Assembly (NCBI GenBank): GCA_030834825.1 | Contig: JAUQXC010000430.1 | Location: 1 to 39,243, forward strand | Source of the DNA: Thermoflexales bacterium | Lineage (GTDB): Bacteria > Chloroflexota > Anaerolineae > Fen-1058 | DNA: 39,243 bases | Reading direction: 5' to 3' | Shown here: piece by piece, positions 1-9,301 of the stretch | Layout: each line of letters begins with the position of its first letter | Position numbering within the stretch: position 1 is the first letter of the stretch | Notes under the pieces: generated by a model | The model's database searches: none | Seen by the model: only the letters and a program-made list of their open reading frames with translations | What the model was told of the DNA's origin: nothing | Translations under genes and position numbers: made by a program

Positions 1-663
1 ACCCGTGCCGGTGAAGACCAATACACCCTCATCGCGGGGGAGCGCCGCTGGCGGGCCGCCCAATTAGCCGGTTTGGAAACCGTGCCCGTGGTGATCAAGG
101 ATGTCGCGCCGCAGCAGATGCTGGAAATGGCGCTGGTCGAAAACGTGCAACGCTCCGATCTGAACGCGCTGGAAGAGGCCCTGGCGTACAAGCATTTGAG
201 CGAAGAGTTCGGCCTGACGCAGGATCAGATCGCGCAGCGCGTGGGCAAGAGCCGTGTTGCAGTCGCCAACACCCTGCGCCTGCTCAAACTGCCGGAAGCG
301 ATCAAGGCCCGGCTGGCCGATGGCTTGGTCTCAGAAGGACATGCGCGGGCACTATTGACCATCACCGACGCCGCCGTGCAGCAACGGCTGCTCAGCCAGA
401 TCGTCAAGAACGGCCTCTCGGTGCGCCAAACTGAAGAGCTGGTGCGGCGCTTGATGGAAGATCATCCGTCTGCCAAGAAATCAGCAGCAGGTTCCGCACA
501 TCATCGCGGCAGCGGCGCCGATACGCGCGCGCTGGAAGAACGCATGCGCCGGGCCCTGGGAACCAAAGTGATCTTGTCGCGCTCCAAGAAGGGCGGCACG
601 ATCATGATCCATTTTTATTCTGAAGAAGAGCTTGACGCGATTTACCGTCGAATTGTCAGCTAA
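1..663 (+). CDS. parB: ParB/RepB/Spo0J-family partition protein (5' truncated by window edge)
   Basis: Frame 1 is open from base 1: TRAGEDQYTLIAGERRWRAAQLAGL (ParB box GERRWRA), followed by an HTH region ALAYKHLSEEFGLTQDQIAQRVGKSRVAVANTLRLLKLP. Confidence 0.93.
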   Translation, partial: TRAGEDQYTLIAGERRWRAAQLAGLETVPVVIKDVAPQQMLEMALVENVQRSDLNALEEALAYKHLSEEFGLTQDQIAQRVGKSRVAVANTLRLLKLPEAIKARLADGLVSEGHARALLTITDAAVQQRLLSQIVKNGLSVRQTEELVRRLMEDHPSAKKSAAGSAHHRGSGADTRALEERMRRALGTKVILSRSKKGGTIMIHFYSEEELDAIYRRIVS

Positions 664-755
664 GCGCAATTCAGTGGAATCGCTGCTGAGGTATCTCACA
701 CCCGTCTGGCGTATTACCTGCCCAACTTCCCAATCCGCATTCAGGAGCCCACCTC

Positions 756-1955
756 ATGTCCGATCGCAAAATCGTTCTTGAAAAAGTTGATCAGGCCGTG
801 CAGATTCTGCAGGAGAAAGACGTCGATATGTGGTTGACCTTCGTGCGCGAGACAAGCCACATGCACGATCCCAGCCTGTCACTCGTTGTCAGCCCGGCGC
901 TGCAAGTCACGTGGCATTCAGCCTTTATCCTGACCCAACGCGGTCAACGCATTGCGCTTGTCGGCCGCTTTGATAAAGACAACATTGAACAGACAGGGGC
1001 CTACCAGGAAGTGATCGGTTACGACGAAAGTATCCGCCCGGTGCTGGTGGACACCTTGAAGCGCCTTAACCCGCAGTGCATTGCCATTAACTACAGCGAA
1101 AACGATTCGGCAGCCGACGGTCTGACCCACGGCCTGTGGACGCAATTGTTCCGGTTACTGGATGGCACGCCGTATGCGTCCTGCTTCATCTCAGCCGAAG
1201 ACATCATCGCGGCACTGCGCGGCCGCAAAACGAATTTGGAAGCGGAGCGCGTGAAAGCGGCGATTAAGGTGACGCTGGATATCTTTGGTGAAGTGACGCG
1301 CTTTCTGCGCGCAGGCCTGCGCGAGACAGACATCCGCGATTTCATGTACGATCGCCTGGCCGATCGTGAACTGGCGACTGCCTGGGAGATGGAGTTCTGC
1401 CCGATCGTGAATGCGCACCCCAATAGCTCGATCGGCCATGCGGCTCCCGGCGACAATCGCACCGAACGCGGGCACACCTTACAGATCGACTTTGGCGTCA
1501 GCAAAGATGGCTTTGTCTCCGACCTCCAGCGCATGTGGTACTTCCTCGATCAGGGCGAAACCAAACCGCCGGACGACGTGCAGCGGGCCTTCGATACGGT
1601 GCGCGGCGCAATTCTGGCCGCGGCCGAAGTCTTGAAACCCGGCGTGCTGGGCTGGGAGGTCGATCAAGCCGCGCGCTCGCATGTGGTGAACGCGGGCTAT
1701 CCCGAATATCAACATGCGACCGGCCATCACATCGGACGCACCGTGCACGATGGCGCTTCACTGCTTGGGCCTCGCTGGGAACGCTATGGCGAGACGCCGA
1801 ATATGGAAGTGGAAGTCGGCAACATCTTCACGCTGGAACTCGGCGTGCAAGTCCCCCAACGGGGTTACGTCAGCCTGGAAGAAGACGTGTTGGTCACGCC
1901 CCACGGCATTGAATGGCTCAGCACGCCGCAGACCGAGCTGTGGTGTGTGAAGTGA
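756..1955 (+). CDS. M24-family metallopeptidase (Xaa-Pro aminopeptidase-like)
   Basis: N-terminal creatinase-like domain, then HTLQIDFGVSKDGFVSDLQRMWY, HATGHHIGRTVHDG, NIFTLELGV, SLEEDVLVT metal-ligand motifs. Confidence 0.88.
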   Translation: MSDRKIVLEKVDQAVQILQEKDVDMWLTFVRETSHMHDPSLSLVVSPALQVTWHSAFILTQRGQRIALVGRFDKDNIEQTGAYQEVIGYDESIRPVLVDTLKRLNPQCIAINYSENDSAADGLTHGLWTQLFRLLDGTPYASCFISAEDIIAALRGRKTNLEAERVKAAIKVTLDIFGEVTRFLRAGLRETDIRDFMYDRLADRELATAWEMEFCPIVNAHPNSSIGHAAPGDNRTERGHTLQIDFGVSKDGFVSDLQRMWYFLDQGETKPPDDVQRAFDTVRGAILAAAEVLKPGVLGWEVDQAARSHVVNAGYPEYQHATGHHIGRTVHDGASLLGPRWERYGETPNMEVEVGNIFTLELGVQVPQRGYVSLEEDVLVTPHGIEWLSTPQTELWCVK

Positions 1956-2049
1956 TAGAAGCGATCTGCCGAAAACAGCATTGCGCATGATCCTCAAGCA
2001 GGAGAACGCAATTACTTCTTTTTCTACTCTATCAGGCAGGCGATAAACC

Positions 2050-2280
2050 ATGAAAGTCTGGGCTTACGTTTTCATCACCACGAATCAACCTCGCAAGGTC
2101 GTGCACGCCATCCGCCAGATTCCGGGTGTCGTCAAAGCCGACGCCCTCTTCGGCACACCGGATGCGATTGCCATCGTCGAAGGTGAGGACATCGCACAGA
2201 TGGATGCCGTGATCGATCGGATGGTGGAAGTCCCCGGCATTCTCGGGACGGATTCCAAGGTGGCGCGCTGGATCGAGTAA
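2050..2280 (+). CDS. Stand-alone Lrp/AsnC ligand-binding (RAM) domain protein
   Basis: 76 aa KVWAYVFITTNQPRKVVHAIRQIPGVVKADALFGTPDAIAIVEGEDIAQMDAVIDRMVEVPGILGTDSKV; no HTH domain. Confidence 0.8.
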   Translation: MKVWAYVFITTNQPRKVVHAIRQIPGVVKADALFGTPDAIAIVEGEDIAQMDAVIDRMVEVPGILGTDSKVARWIE

Positions 2281-2320
2281 CGCTGTTTTCCCTTAGTAAG
2301 CATGGTCTGCGCTTACCCCA

Positions 2321-3649
2321 ATGCAACTATTGACTTCAGGAGATTCCACCATAACGCGCAAGTTATTATTCTCGCCGCAAGTATCCGTTATCGCCGCGTT
2401 GGCTCTGTGCCTTGTCAGTTTACTAATAACAACCCAGGTGTTCGCCAGTGATAGCGCTGACCCTGGGCGATCCTCGCTTATCACTGATATGGCTGCGGGG
2501 CCTTTCGCTCCAATTACCAGCACGGGCTGGATCACGAATTCCGCTAATGGACATCGGTATAAGGAAATCGAGTGTAGTTCTTTCGCAGCTTGTGAGACGA
2601 ACGCCATCAGCGAAAGCGCTCATCTCGTCACCATTAATGATGAAGCCGAACAAATCTGGCTAATCACCACCTTCGGTGCTGAAGCGAATCGTTGGATTGG
2701 CTATTCCGATGCAGAAACTGAAGGTCAGTGGAAATGGGCCAGTGGCGAACATTCAACTTATACCAACTGGGCGCGGGGTGAACCTAACAATTACAATTGT
2801 GATCAAGACCACGCCCTCATGACACTCTACTTTGGGGTATGGGACGATATCGGCACCTGTGACGCACAGTGGTCGTCAACCACGCAGGCCATCATTGAGA
2901 AAGATGAAGAGCCAACCTGGATTTTCAATCCGGCCAACCGACACAAGTATAAGGAAATTGAGTGTGCGCCTTTCGCTGCATGTGAAACGATCGCCATTAC
3001 TGAAAGCGCGCATCTGGTCACCATCAATGACCAAGCGGAACAAATCTGGCTGGTCACAGTCTTTGGTACTGGATTTAACCGTTGGATTGGTTATACCGAC
3101 GTGGTGACTGAAGGACAATGGGGGTGGGTGAGCGGCGAGCAGTCGAATTATACCAATTGGGCTCCTGGCGAGCCTAATAACTGGCATTGCGGCGAAGACC
3201 ATGCCATCTTATCCATATACTTCGGAGGCTGGAACGATACGGGCACTTGTTCTCCAGATTTTTCATCAGTCACGCATGCCATTATTGAGAAGCCAGCGCA
3301 AATCTCGTTGGACATTGGCAAGCAGGTCTACCCGGATCCCGTACCGGCGGGTGCACAACTGACTTACACCATCCGCGTCACAAACACTGGGGACGTCAGC
3401 CTAAACGGCATGGTCACCGATACATTGCCCTCGCATGTCATGCCCACTGGCATCCAAACCTGGCCGGTCACCAATTTGGCACCCGGCCATGTATGGACCC
3501 AGTTCATTGCTGTTACCGTCACACCAGGTTACAGTGGCACACTCACCAATCATGTGCTAGTTACAACTCAGGAAGGTGCGAGTGGCGAGGCCCAGGTGAG
3601 TGTCAAGGCCAGTGGCTACCAAGTCTTCCTACCCAGCATATTGCAGTAA
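2321..3649 (+). CDS. Secreted protein: two tandem C-type-lectin-like domains plus a DUF11-type repeat domain
   Basis: Signal peptide; two repeats SAHLVTINDxAEQIWL...RWIGYxD...EGQWxWxSGExSxYTNWAxGEPNN...CxxDHAxxxxYFGxWxDxGTC; then DIGKQVYPDPVPAGAQLTYTIRVTNTGDVSLNGMVTDTLP; ends YQVFLPSILQ. Confidence 0.85.
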   Translation: MQLLTSGDSTITRKLLFSPQVSVIAALALCLVSLLITTQVFASDSADPGRSSLITDMAAGPFAPITSTGWITNSANGHRYKEIECSSFAACETNAISESAHLVTINDEAEQIWLITTFGAEANRWIGYSDAETEGQWKWASGEHSTYTNWARGEPNNYNCDQDHALMTLYFGVWDDIGTCDAQWSSTTQAIIEKDEEPTWIFNPANRHKYKEIECAPFAACETIAITESAHLVTINDQAEQIWLVTVFGTGFNRWIGYTDVVTEGQWGWVSGEQSNYTNWAPGEPNNWHCGEDHAILSIYFGGWNDTGTCSPDFSSVTHAIIEKPAQISLDIGKQVYPDPVPAGAQLTYTIRVTNTGDVSLNGMVTDTLPSHVMPTGIQTWPVTNLAPGHVWTQFIAVTVTPGYSGTLTNHVLVTTQEGASGEAQVSVKASGYQVFLPSILQ

Positions 3650-3654
3650 ATCAA

Positions 3655-3686
3655 GTTGCGGGAGTGTTGACACAGCACTCCCGCAA
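3655..3686 (+). terminator. Stem-loop downstream of the lectin gene, candidate terminator
   Basis: Perfect 11-bp inverted repeat TTGCGGGAGTG...CACTCCCGCAA six bases after the stop codon; no T-tract. Confidence 0.5.
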
Positions 3687-3925
3687 AGTAGCAGATTAGA
3701 TTGAATGATGCATCTTTACTTCAACAAGCCCGCGACATTCGCCAAGTCGTGATTGGTGCGGGCGTTGGCCTCAGGAGTAGAAGTCTTCCAGCAGTCATCT
3801 TTCCCGGTCGGCCCCAGCTGCCTAGCGGAAAGTGTCGAGGCGCTCTTTGCACCGGGGGGTTGCTGGTTCGTAGCCTGAGCGCACCGTGCTGACCTCGCAC
3901 CATTTCACCGAGGAGTAAAACTTTC

Positions 3926-4501
3926 ATGTTGGTTCCAGACACAGCCGCGCTGCTCATCATCGATGTGCAGCAAGCCATCGATCATCCCCAGTGGGCGCGC
4001 TGGGGACCGCGCAACAATCCGGCGGCTGAAGACCATATCGCGCAGCTGTTGGCGGTATGGCGCGCCACGCAGCGGCCCATCATTCACGTGCGCCATATGT
4101 CGCGCGAACCCCACTCACCGTATCGCCCGCAACAACCCGGCAACGAGTTTAAACCGCCGGTCGCACCCTTGCCCCTCGAACGCATCGTCGATAAAACCAC
4201 GAACAGCGCGTTCATCGGCACAACCTTGGAGGCCGATCTCCGGGCCGCCGGAATCGACACGTTGATCATCACCGGCGTGATCACCAACAACTCGGTGGAA
4301 GCCACCGCCCGCATGGCTGGTAACCTGGGATTCAACACCATCGTCGTAGCGGATGCCACCGCGACCTTTGCGCGTCCCGATTTCAACGGTGTGCTACGCT
4401 CGGCCGAGGAAGTCCACGCGCTGTCGCTGGCCAATCTGCAAGATGAGTACGCCGCCATCAGGTCCACACGGGAAGTCCTGGCCGCACTGGCCCGTGCTTG
4501 A
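3926..4501 (+). CDS. Isochorismatase-family cysteine hydrolase
   Basis: TAALLIIDVQQAID, VDKTTNSAFIGTTLEADLRAAGIDTLIITGVITNNSVEATARMAGNLGFNTIVVADATAT. Confidence 0.88.
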   Translation: MLVPDTAALLIIDVQQAIDHPQWARWGPRNNPAAEDHIAQLLAVWRATQRPIIHVRHMSREPHSPYRPQQPGNEFKPPVAPLPLERIVDKTTNSAFIGTTLEADLRAAGIDTLIITGVITNNSVEATARMAGNLGFNTIVVADATATFARPDFNGVLRSAEEVHALSLANLQDEYAAIRSTREVLAALARA

Positions 4502-4521
4502 TACAGGAAATGGAATACCGT

Positions 4522-5247
4522 ATGTCCACCCTGAGATCGGCCTGCGTTGCGATCGTGATCCTCTTCGTTATCGCCTTAAGCACAAGCGGTTGCGCCGGCC
4601 CGACGCCGACGCCGGTACGATCTTACACATTGCGGCCTCAAGCGGAGCCGTATGTGCGCGCAGAACCGATCGAGTATTATCTGTATTTGCCGCAGCAGTA
4701 CACATCTGAACGCGACTGGTCGTTGTTCATGGGATTGCATGGTTACGGCGGATCGGCTCACGATTGTCTCAACGCGTGGCAACCTTATGCCGATCAAGCC
4801 GGATTCGTGCTGGTCTGCCCATCGCTCAACGATCCCTATGGCGGCTGGGAGCAAGACGTGATGAAGAAGTCACTGCACGAGGTCAGCGTACAGGTACAGG
4901 CTGAAGTCCGTGTAAAGCCGCGCATATTTGTGGCGGGCTTTTCGGCAGGCGGACACCTGGCCCAGCGTTATACTTGGGCCTATCCAGACGAGGTGGCGGC
5001 GGTTGCGGTTTTATCCGCGGTGACTTACGATCAACCTGAAGCGCAAGCGAAGGATATTCCCTTCCTCGTGGTATTGGGCGATGGCGATCATCTGGGTGGC
5101 GTGGAACAGATCGAGCAGTTCGCACAGGGCCTACAGCGCGCTGGATTCAAGGTCGAGCTGCGCGTCCTGTCCGGCGTCGGCCACACCCTCAGCGCTGAGG
5201 CGCGCGAGTTGACCCTGGAGTTTTTCAAACAAACGATGAGTCAGTAG
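4522..5247 (+). CDS. Lipoprotein alpha/beta hydrolase (esterase/PHB depolymerase-like)
   Basis: Lipobox [28 protein letters not shown], nucleophile elbow [11 protein letters not shown], late Asp/His region GDGDHLGG...GVGHTLS. Confidence 0.8.
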   Translation: MSTLRSACVAIVILFVIALSTSGCAGPTPTPVRSYTLRPQAEPYVRAEPIEYYLYLPQQYTSERDWSLFMGLHGYGGSAHDCLNAWQPYADQAGFVLVCPSLNDPYGGWEQDVMKKSLHEVSVQVQAEVRVKPRIFVAGFSAGGHLAQRYTWAYPDEVAAVAVLSAVTYDQPEAQAKDIPFLVVLGDGDHLGGVEQIEQFAQGLQRAGFKVELRVLSGVGHTLSAEARELTLEFFKQTMSQ

Positions 5248-5261
5248 ACAAGGACAAGGTT

Positions 5262-5603
5262 ATGCGTTGGGTGGTCCGTTCCAAAATTCATAATGCCACT
5301 GTGACGGAAGCGAACCTCGCTTACATTGGCAGCATCACCATCGACGAAGATTTGATCGAACGAACCGGGCTGTGGCCGGGCGAGAAGGTGCTGGTCGTCA
5401 GCAACACCTCGGGCGCGCGCCTGGAGACGTACGTGATCGTCGGGCCGCGCGGTTCCGGCACGATCTGCATGAATGGCGCAGCGGCGCATTTGGTTAAGGC
5501 CGGCGAGGAGATCATCATCATGGGCTTCGAATTGACCGATCGACCCATTGCGCCGAAAATCATTCTGGTCGATCAAGATAATCACTTCGTGCGCGATTTG
5601 TGA
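5262..5603 (+). CDS. panD: Aspartate 1-decarboxylase
   Basis: [25 protein letters not shown] contains the Gly-Ser self-cleavage site; [38 protein letters not shown]. Confidence 0.93.
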   Translation: MRWVVRSKIHNATVTEANLAYIGSITIDEDLIERTGLWPGEKVLVVSNTSGARLETYVIVGPRGSGTICMNGAAAHLVKAGEEIIIMGFELTDRPIAPKIILVDQDNHFVRDL

Positions 5604-5653
5604 GGCTATCCCGACCTCGCAGCTGATAGGGTAGCAACGCCCACTCTCAGGAG

Positions 5654-6067
5654 ATGACCATGGTCACTACGTCCAATTCATTTATGATCCTGCTGGGTGC
5701 GACCGCATGCAGTCTGCTCGTGCTCATCGTTCTCGTCGCCAGCGCGATCCGGATCGTGCCGGAAAATTCCAAGCTGTCGATCTTTCGGCTGGGTCGGTAT
5801 ATCGGCGACCAGGGTCCCGGCTTGGTGTTCGTGATGCCGCTAATCGATAGGGCTATTCGCATAAATGTAAACGATCAAGTGCAGCATGCCCAAGCACTGC
5901 AACAGATGTGGGGCGTCATCGGCGAGACGCAAACCCCGGTGCACACTGACGGCCACGTTGAAGTGTCCGGACAAGTCTGGAGCGCCGTGAGTCACGCGCC
6001 ACTGCCCGCAGGGACGAAAGTGCGTGTAGTGAAAGTGGTGCTTGAAGTGGAGAAACTGGGACCATGA
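5654..6067 (+). CDS. Short SPFH/band-7 N-terminal segment joined to an NfeD-like C-terminal domain
   Basis: ASAIRIVPENSKLSIFRLGRYIGDQGPGLVFVMPLIDRAIRIN (band-7 start), then GETQTPVHTDGHVEVSGQVWSAVSHAPLPAGTKVRVVKVVLEVEKL (NfeD OB-fold-like). Confidence 0.72.
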   Translation: MTMVTTSNSFMILLGATACSLLVLIVLVASAIRIVPENSKLSIFRLGRYIGDQGPGLVFVMPLIDRAIRINVNDQVQHAQALQQMWGVIGETQTPVHTDGHVEVSGQVWSAVSHAPLPAGTKVRVVKVVLEVEKLGP

Positions 6068-7779
6068 TCCGCACGATCGGGTTGCACCGGTTGATGATCG
6101 TTGTGGGCATTTTAGGTCTGGGCGCTATCAACCTCTTCCTCGCCTGGACCCTCACGGGTGGTCGTCTGTTCGACACGCCGGAGCCGGGACTTCGGCAGTT
6201 AACGCACTTCACGGAGATCTCGACCGACCCTGTCTGGTCGCCGGATGCCCGTGCGATCGTCTTTCAGTCAAACCACGAACATCCAGATGGTAAGCTTTAT
6301 GAGCTGTACAGTGTTGCTGTTAACGACGGCCAGATCCGACGCCTGACCAACGAACAGCAAAGCCCGCATGATCCCGCGTGGTCACCCGATCAGAAGTATC
6401 TGGCATTCGTCGTGCACGAAAACATCTGTGTACAGCGCATGGATGGCGATCCAGCCACGGCCTGTACGCCGGCCCCGAATGCCGAGCGGTTGGCCTGGTC
6501 ACCTGACGGACGAATTCTCGCTTTTGATACCAGCGGACGCACTGGGGGAAAAATTCATGCGCTGGTCATGGAAGGGGGTCATCCCAGCGGGCCGCCGCAA
6601 CCGATCGGGCCAGGCGCCTACGCCACGTGGTCGCCCGACGGACAGTGTCTGGCCTATGCCAATGGTGTTGGGCTGAGCGGCAGCGAAGTCTGGGTCAGTC
6701 GCAAGGATGGGACCCAGCCACTGTTGTTGTTGCAAGCCAAACAAGATATCTATCCCTTTGGCTGGTCGCCTGATGGACAGTTCTTGTTGGTCAAACGCGA
6801 CGATTCTTCCGGCACAGGTCAGCTGTTGGCGGTCCGCCTGGCAGATGGTGCAGAGTTTCAATTGACGAATAACCATGAATCACACACCAGTCCCAGGCTC
6901 TCACCGGATGGCACACGGATTGCCTTTCATTCCCTGCGCGAAAGTGATTCTCCGCCGGGAGATCACTTCAACATCTACGTGATGGATATGCCCGCGTTGC
7001 CCGCGGCTGAGACAAAGGCCTTGTCAGGCGAGTGTTTGCCCAGTGCGGCGGTCGGCCGTGTGACTCCTCCAGCTCCGCAGGGGATTCCGCGCTACCACGG
7101 AATGGTTCTGCCGCCTGCGGTGGACAGTACTCATCTCATGATCGGATTGGTCATCGTCGTCGCATTGGTTGTGATGGGATCGCTCTTTTTGTTTACGGCG
7201 CTGCTCAAGGCAGGTCTGGGGCAGCGTCCTTTTCGCCGAGAGGCACACGCGATCGTCCTGGTCTTCTATCTGCCGGCGATCCTGGTGAGTGGGTACCTTG
7301 CCATTCAATCGGGCATTTTTCTTAGCCCAGCGCAACGGCTCGGCTGGCAAACTTATCAGTCAGAAGATGGCTTCTTCGCAGCAGCCTTCCCAGGTATGCC
7401 CGACGTCAAAACTCAAGGGACTGGGGACAACGTCAGCTACCGAGATAAAGGTTTCACTTACACGGTCTTGGTTACCAGTTTACCCAATGGGAGCGCCTCC
7501 GATTTCAACGCAGATCAAAAACTGGATGAGCTACAGCAAGCTTTGATTCCACCCGGTGGCGAAGTGATTGACGCGGCAGACATCACGCTGGACAAGTATC
7601 CAGGCCGCGAATTACACATACGCACCACGGCTGCGCTACTGTCACCATTCATCGAGGCGCGTCTCTACGTGATAGGAAATCGCATCCTTCAGGTGATAGT
7701 CCACGATTCAAATTCGATCCCACTTTCGCCAAACAGCGCCGTGTTTTTGGATTCATTCCAACTGTTGGAGTCGAAATAG
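6064..7779 (+). CDS. Membrane-anchored TolB/PD40-type beta-propeller protein with a C-terminal extracytoplasmic domain
   Basis: Repeated xxWSPDGxxLAF / LSPDGTRIAF motifs; N-terminal TM and two central TM segments; ATGA-type overlap with the upstream gene. Confidence 0.8.
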   Translation: MIRTIGLHRLMIVVGILGLGAINLFLAWTLTGGRLFDTPEPGLRQLTHFTEISTDPVWSPDARAIVFQSNHEHPDGKLYELYSVAVNDGQIRRLTNEQQSPHDPAWSPDQKYLAFVVHENICVQRMDGDPATACTPAPNAERLAWSPDGRILAFDTSGRTGGKIHALVMEGGHPSGPPQPIGPGAYATWSPDGQCLAYANGVGLSGSEVWVSRKDGTQPLLLLQAKQDIYPFGWSPDGQFLLVKRDDSSGTGQLLAVRLADGAEFQLTNNHESHTSPRLSPDGTRIAFHSLRESDSPPGDHFNIYVMDMPALPAAETKALSGECLPSAAVGRVTPPAPQGIPRYHGMVLPPAVDSTHLMIGLVIVVALVVMGSLFLFTALLKAGLGQRPFRREAHAIVLVFYLPAILVSGYLAIQSGIFLSPAQRLGWQTYQSEDGFFAAAFPGMPDVKTQGTGDNVSYRDKGFTYTVLVTSLPNGSASDFNADQKLDELQQALIPPGGEVIDAADITLDKYPGRELHIRTTAALLSPFIEARLYVIGNRILQVIVHDSNSIPLSPNSAVFLDSFQLLESK

Positions 7780-7781
7780 TC

Positions 7782-8276
7782 ATGCGCTTATACGACGTGC
7801 TCATCCAACCAGCCTCTCTCGCCGACGCCTCCGCCATTCTCGATCTGCAGCGCCGCGCCTATCAAAGCGAAGCGGCGTTATACGACGATGACACTATTGC
7901 GCCGCTCACGCAGACCCTGGCTGAGCTGGAAGCCGATTTTCAGCAGCAGTTTTACTTGAAAGCCGTGCTCGATGGTACAATCGTCGGCGCAGTGCGCGGT
8001 TACGAACGGGACGGGACGTGTTTCATCGGGCGGCTGATCGTGCACCCCGACTGTCAAAACCGGGGACTTGGTACACAGTTGCTGCGCGCGCTCGAAGCGC
8101 ACTTCCCCACGGTACAGCGTTACGAATTGTTCACCGGCACGGGCAGCGCGCGCAACTTGCATCTCTATCAAAAACAGGGCTATCGTCTCTTCCGCACCGC
8201 GCGCTTGACGGACAAAGTGACCCTGGTCTATTTAGAAAAAACAAAGCGCGTCAGCAGCATAGAAACGATGACATGA
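7782..8276 (+). CDS. GNAT-family N-acetyltransferase
   Basis: IVGAVRGYERDGTCFIGRLIVHPDCQNRGLGTQLLRALEAHF (acetyl-CoA binding motif). Confidence 0.88.
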   Translation: MRLYDVLIQPASLADASAILDLQRRAYQSEAALYDDDTIAPLTQTLAELEADFQQQFYLKAVLDGTIVGAVRGYERDGTCFIGRLIVHPDCQNRGLGTQLLRALEAHFPTVQRYELFTGTGSARNLHLYQKQGYRLFRTARLTDKVTLVYLEKTKRVSSIETMT

Positions 8277-9103
8277 CCACACCTGGGTTCTTCTTACTGG
8301 TCGCCCTCTTCGCAGGCGACCTGGTCCTCTGTGCGACGATGGGGTACGATACCGTCACTTCCCGGCGGAACTATGTCTCACTTAGTCAGGGCTTCAAGCT
8401 GGGCGCGGCCAACGGTCTGACGATCGGCGTTATATTTTTTATGCTCTTCATCCTGCTGGCTATCCAGGCGGTGAAAGACAATCGCTTCTTCGAGGGCTGG
8501 CGGGCGGTCTTAGTGATCTGGTTGACCCTGCCGCTGCTCAGCGGCCTACTCGGCGGGTTGGGTGGCTACTGGGCGGCGCGAGATTGTCTGGTGCCGTGGT
8601 GCAAGCAGGCCCTGCTCATTGCGCCCAAATACTTCGGGCCTGGCTCGCAGCACAACTTCAGCTGGTATCTGGAGCAAGACAGCGCCGTGGCCGCCCGTTC
8701 GATCGGCGAGATTTGTCGCTGGCTGCAAGCGTGCGAGTATCTAACCGATCTCGATCAGTTTCGCACGATTGATCACTGGCAGCATCCCAGCGAGTTCGAG
8801 TTAACCCGCCAGGGCGATTGCGAAGATCACGCCTTGTGGGCGTGGCGCAAACTGATCGGGCTGGGGTATGCCGCCGAGTTCATGGTCGGCACATCCTATC
8901 GCCACAATCGATCAGGGGAATACCATGCCTGGGTGGTTTTCACCCGCAAAGATCGACGTTATCTGCTGGAAGCCGCTTACAAGCAAGCGCAGATGATCGC
9001 GCCGCTGCAGCAAGTCCAGCGTCTGTACGATCCTGATTTCAGCGTCGACCAACAATTGCAGACGTATTCCTACGCGGCTGTGCGCAAACCGGTGGGCTTA
9101 TGA
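8273..9103 (+). CDS. Membrane protein with transglutaminase-like cysteine-protease domain, paralog 1
   Basis: Internal start MTTPGFFLLV overlapping the GNAT stop (ATGA); 2-3 TM segments then QGDCEDHALWAWRKLIGLGYAAEFMVG...YHAWVVFTRKDRRYLLEAAYK. Confidence 0.75.
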   Translation: MTTPGFFLLVALFAGDLVLCATMGYDTVTSRRNYVSLSQGFKLGAANGLTIGVIFFMLFILLAIQAVKDNRFFEGWRAVLVIWLTLPLLSGLLGGLGGYWAARDCLVPWCKQALLIAPKYFGPGSQHNFSWYLEQDSAVAARSIGEICRWLQACEYLTDLDQFRTIDHWQHPSEFELTRQGDCEDHALWAWRKLIGLGYAAEFMVGTSYRHNRSGEYHAWVVFTRKDRRYLLEAAYKQAQMIAPLQQVQRLYDPDFSVDQQLQTYSYAAVRKPVGL

Positions 9104-9138
9104 TTCGCGAAGTCACCGCCAAGACTTGGCTCTCCTCG
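9100..9138 (+). pseudogene. Fragment of the 5' end of the radical SAM gene (duplication remnant)
   Basis: atgattcgcgaagtcaccgccaagacttggctctcctcggccaa matches atgattcgtgaagtcaccgccaagactttgctctcctcggccaa at 10108 almost exactly. Confidence 0.9.
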
Positions 9139-9147
9139 GCCAACTGT

Positions 9148-9285
9148 CCGCTCTCGCCGACCACTGCTATGCTCGATCGACAACGCCGCGCCTATCAAAG
9201 TGAAGCCGCCCCGGAAGTCGTTTTCAGCAGCAGTTCTACTTGAAAGCGACGCTCGATGGTACAATCGTTGGCGCGAGACGCGATT
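9148..9285 (+). pseudogene. Internally deleted fragment of the GNAT gene (duplication remnant)
   Basis: caacgccgcgcctatcaaagtgaagccgcc and ttttcagcagcagttctacttgaaagcgacgctcgatggtacaatcgttggcgc match the GNAT gene near 7845-7995. Confidence 0.9.
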
Positions 9286-9301
9286 GTGAGCAGACGGTAA
9301 T

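Noticed and set aside
1-700. parS sites near parB
   Set aside because: No recognisable TGTTTCACGTGAAACA-like palindrome found by eye in the available flank.
3701-3892. 63-aa ORF between the lectin and isochorismatase genes
   Set aside because: Low-support ORF without motifs; could be a decayed fragment but I cannot identify a parent gene.
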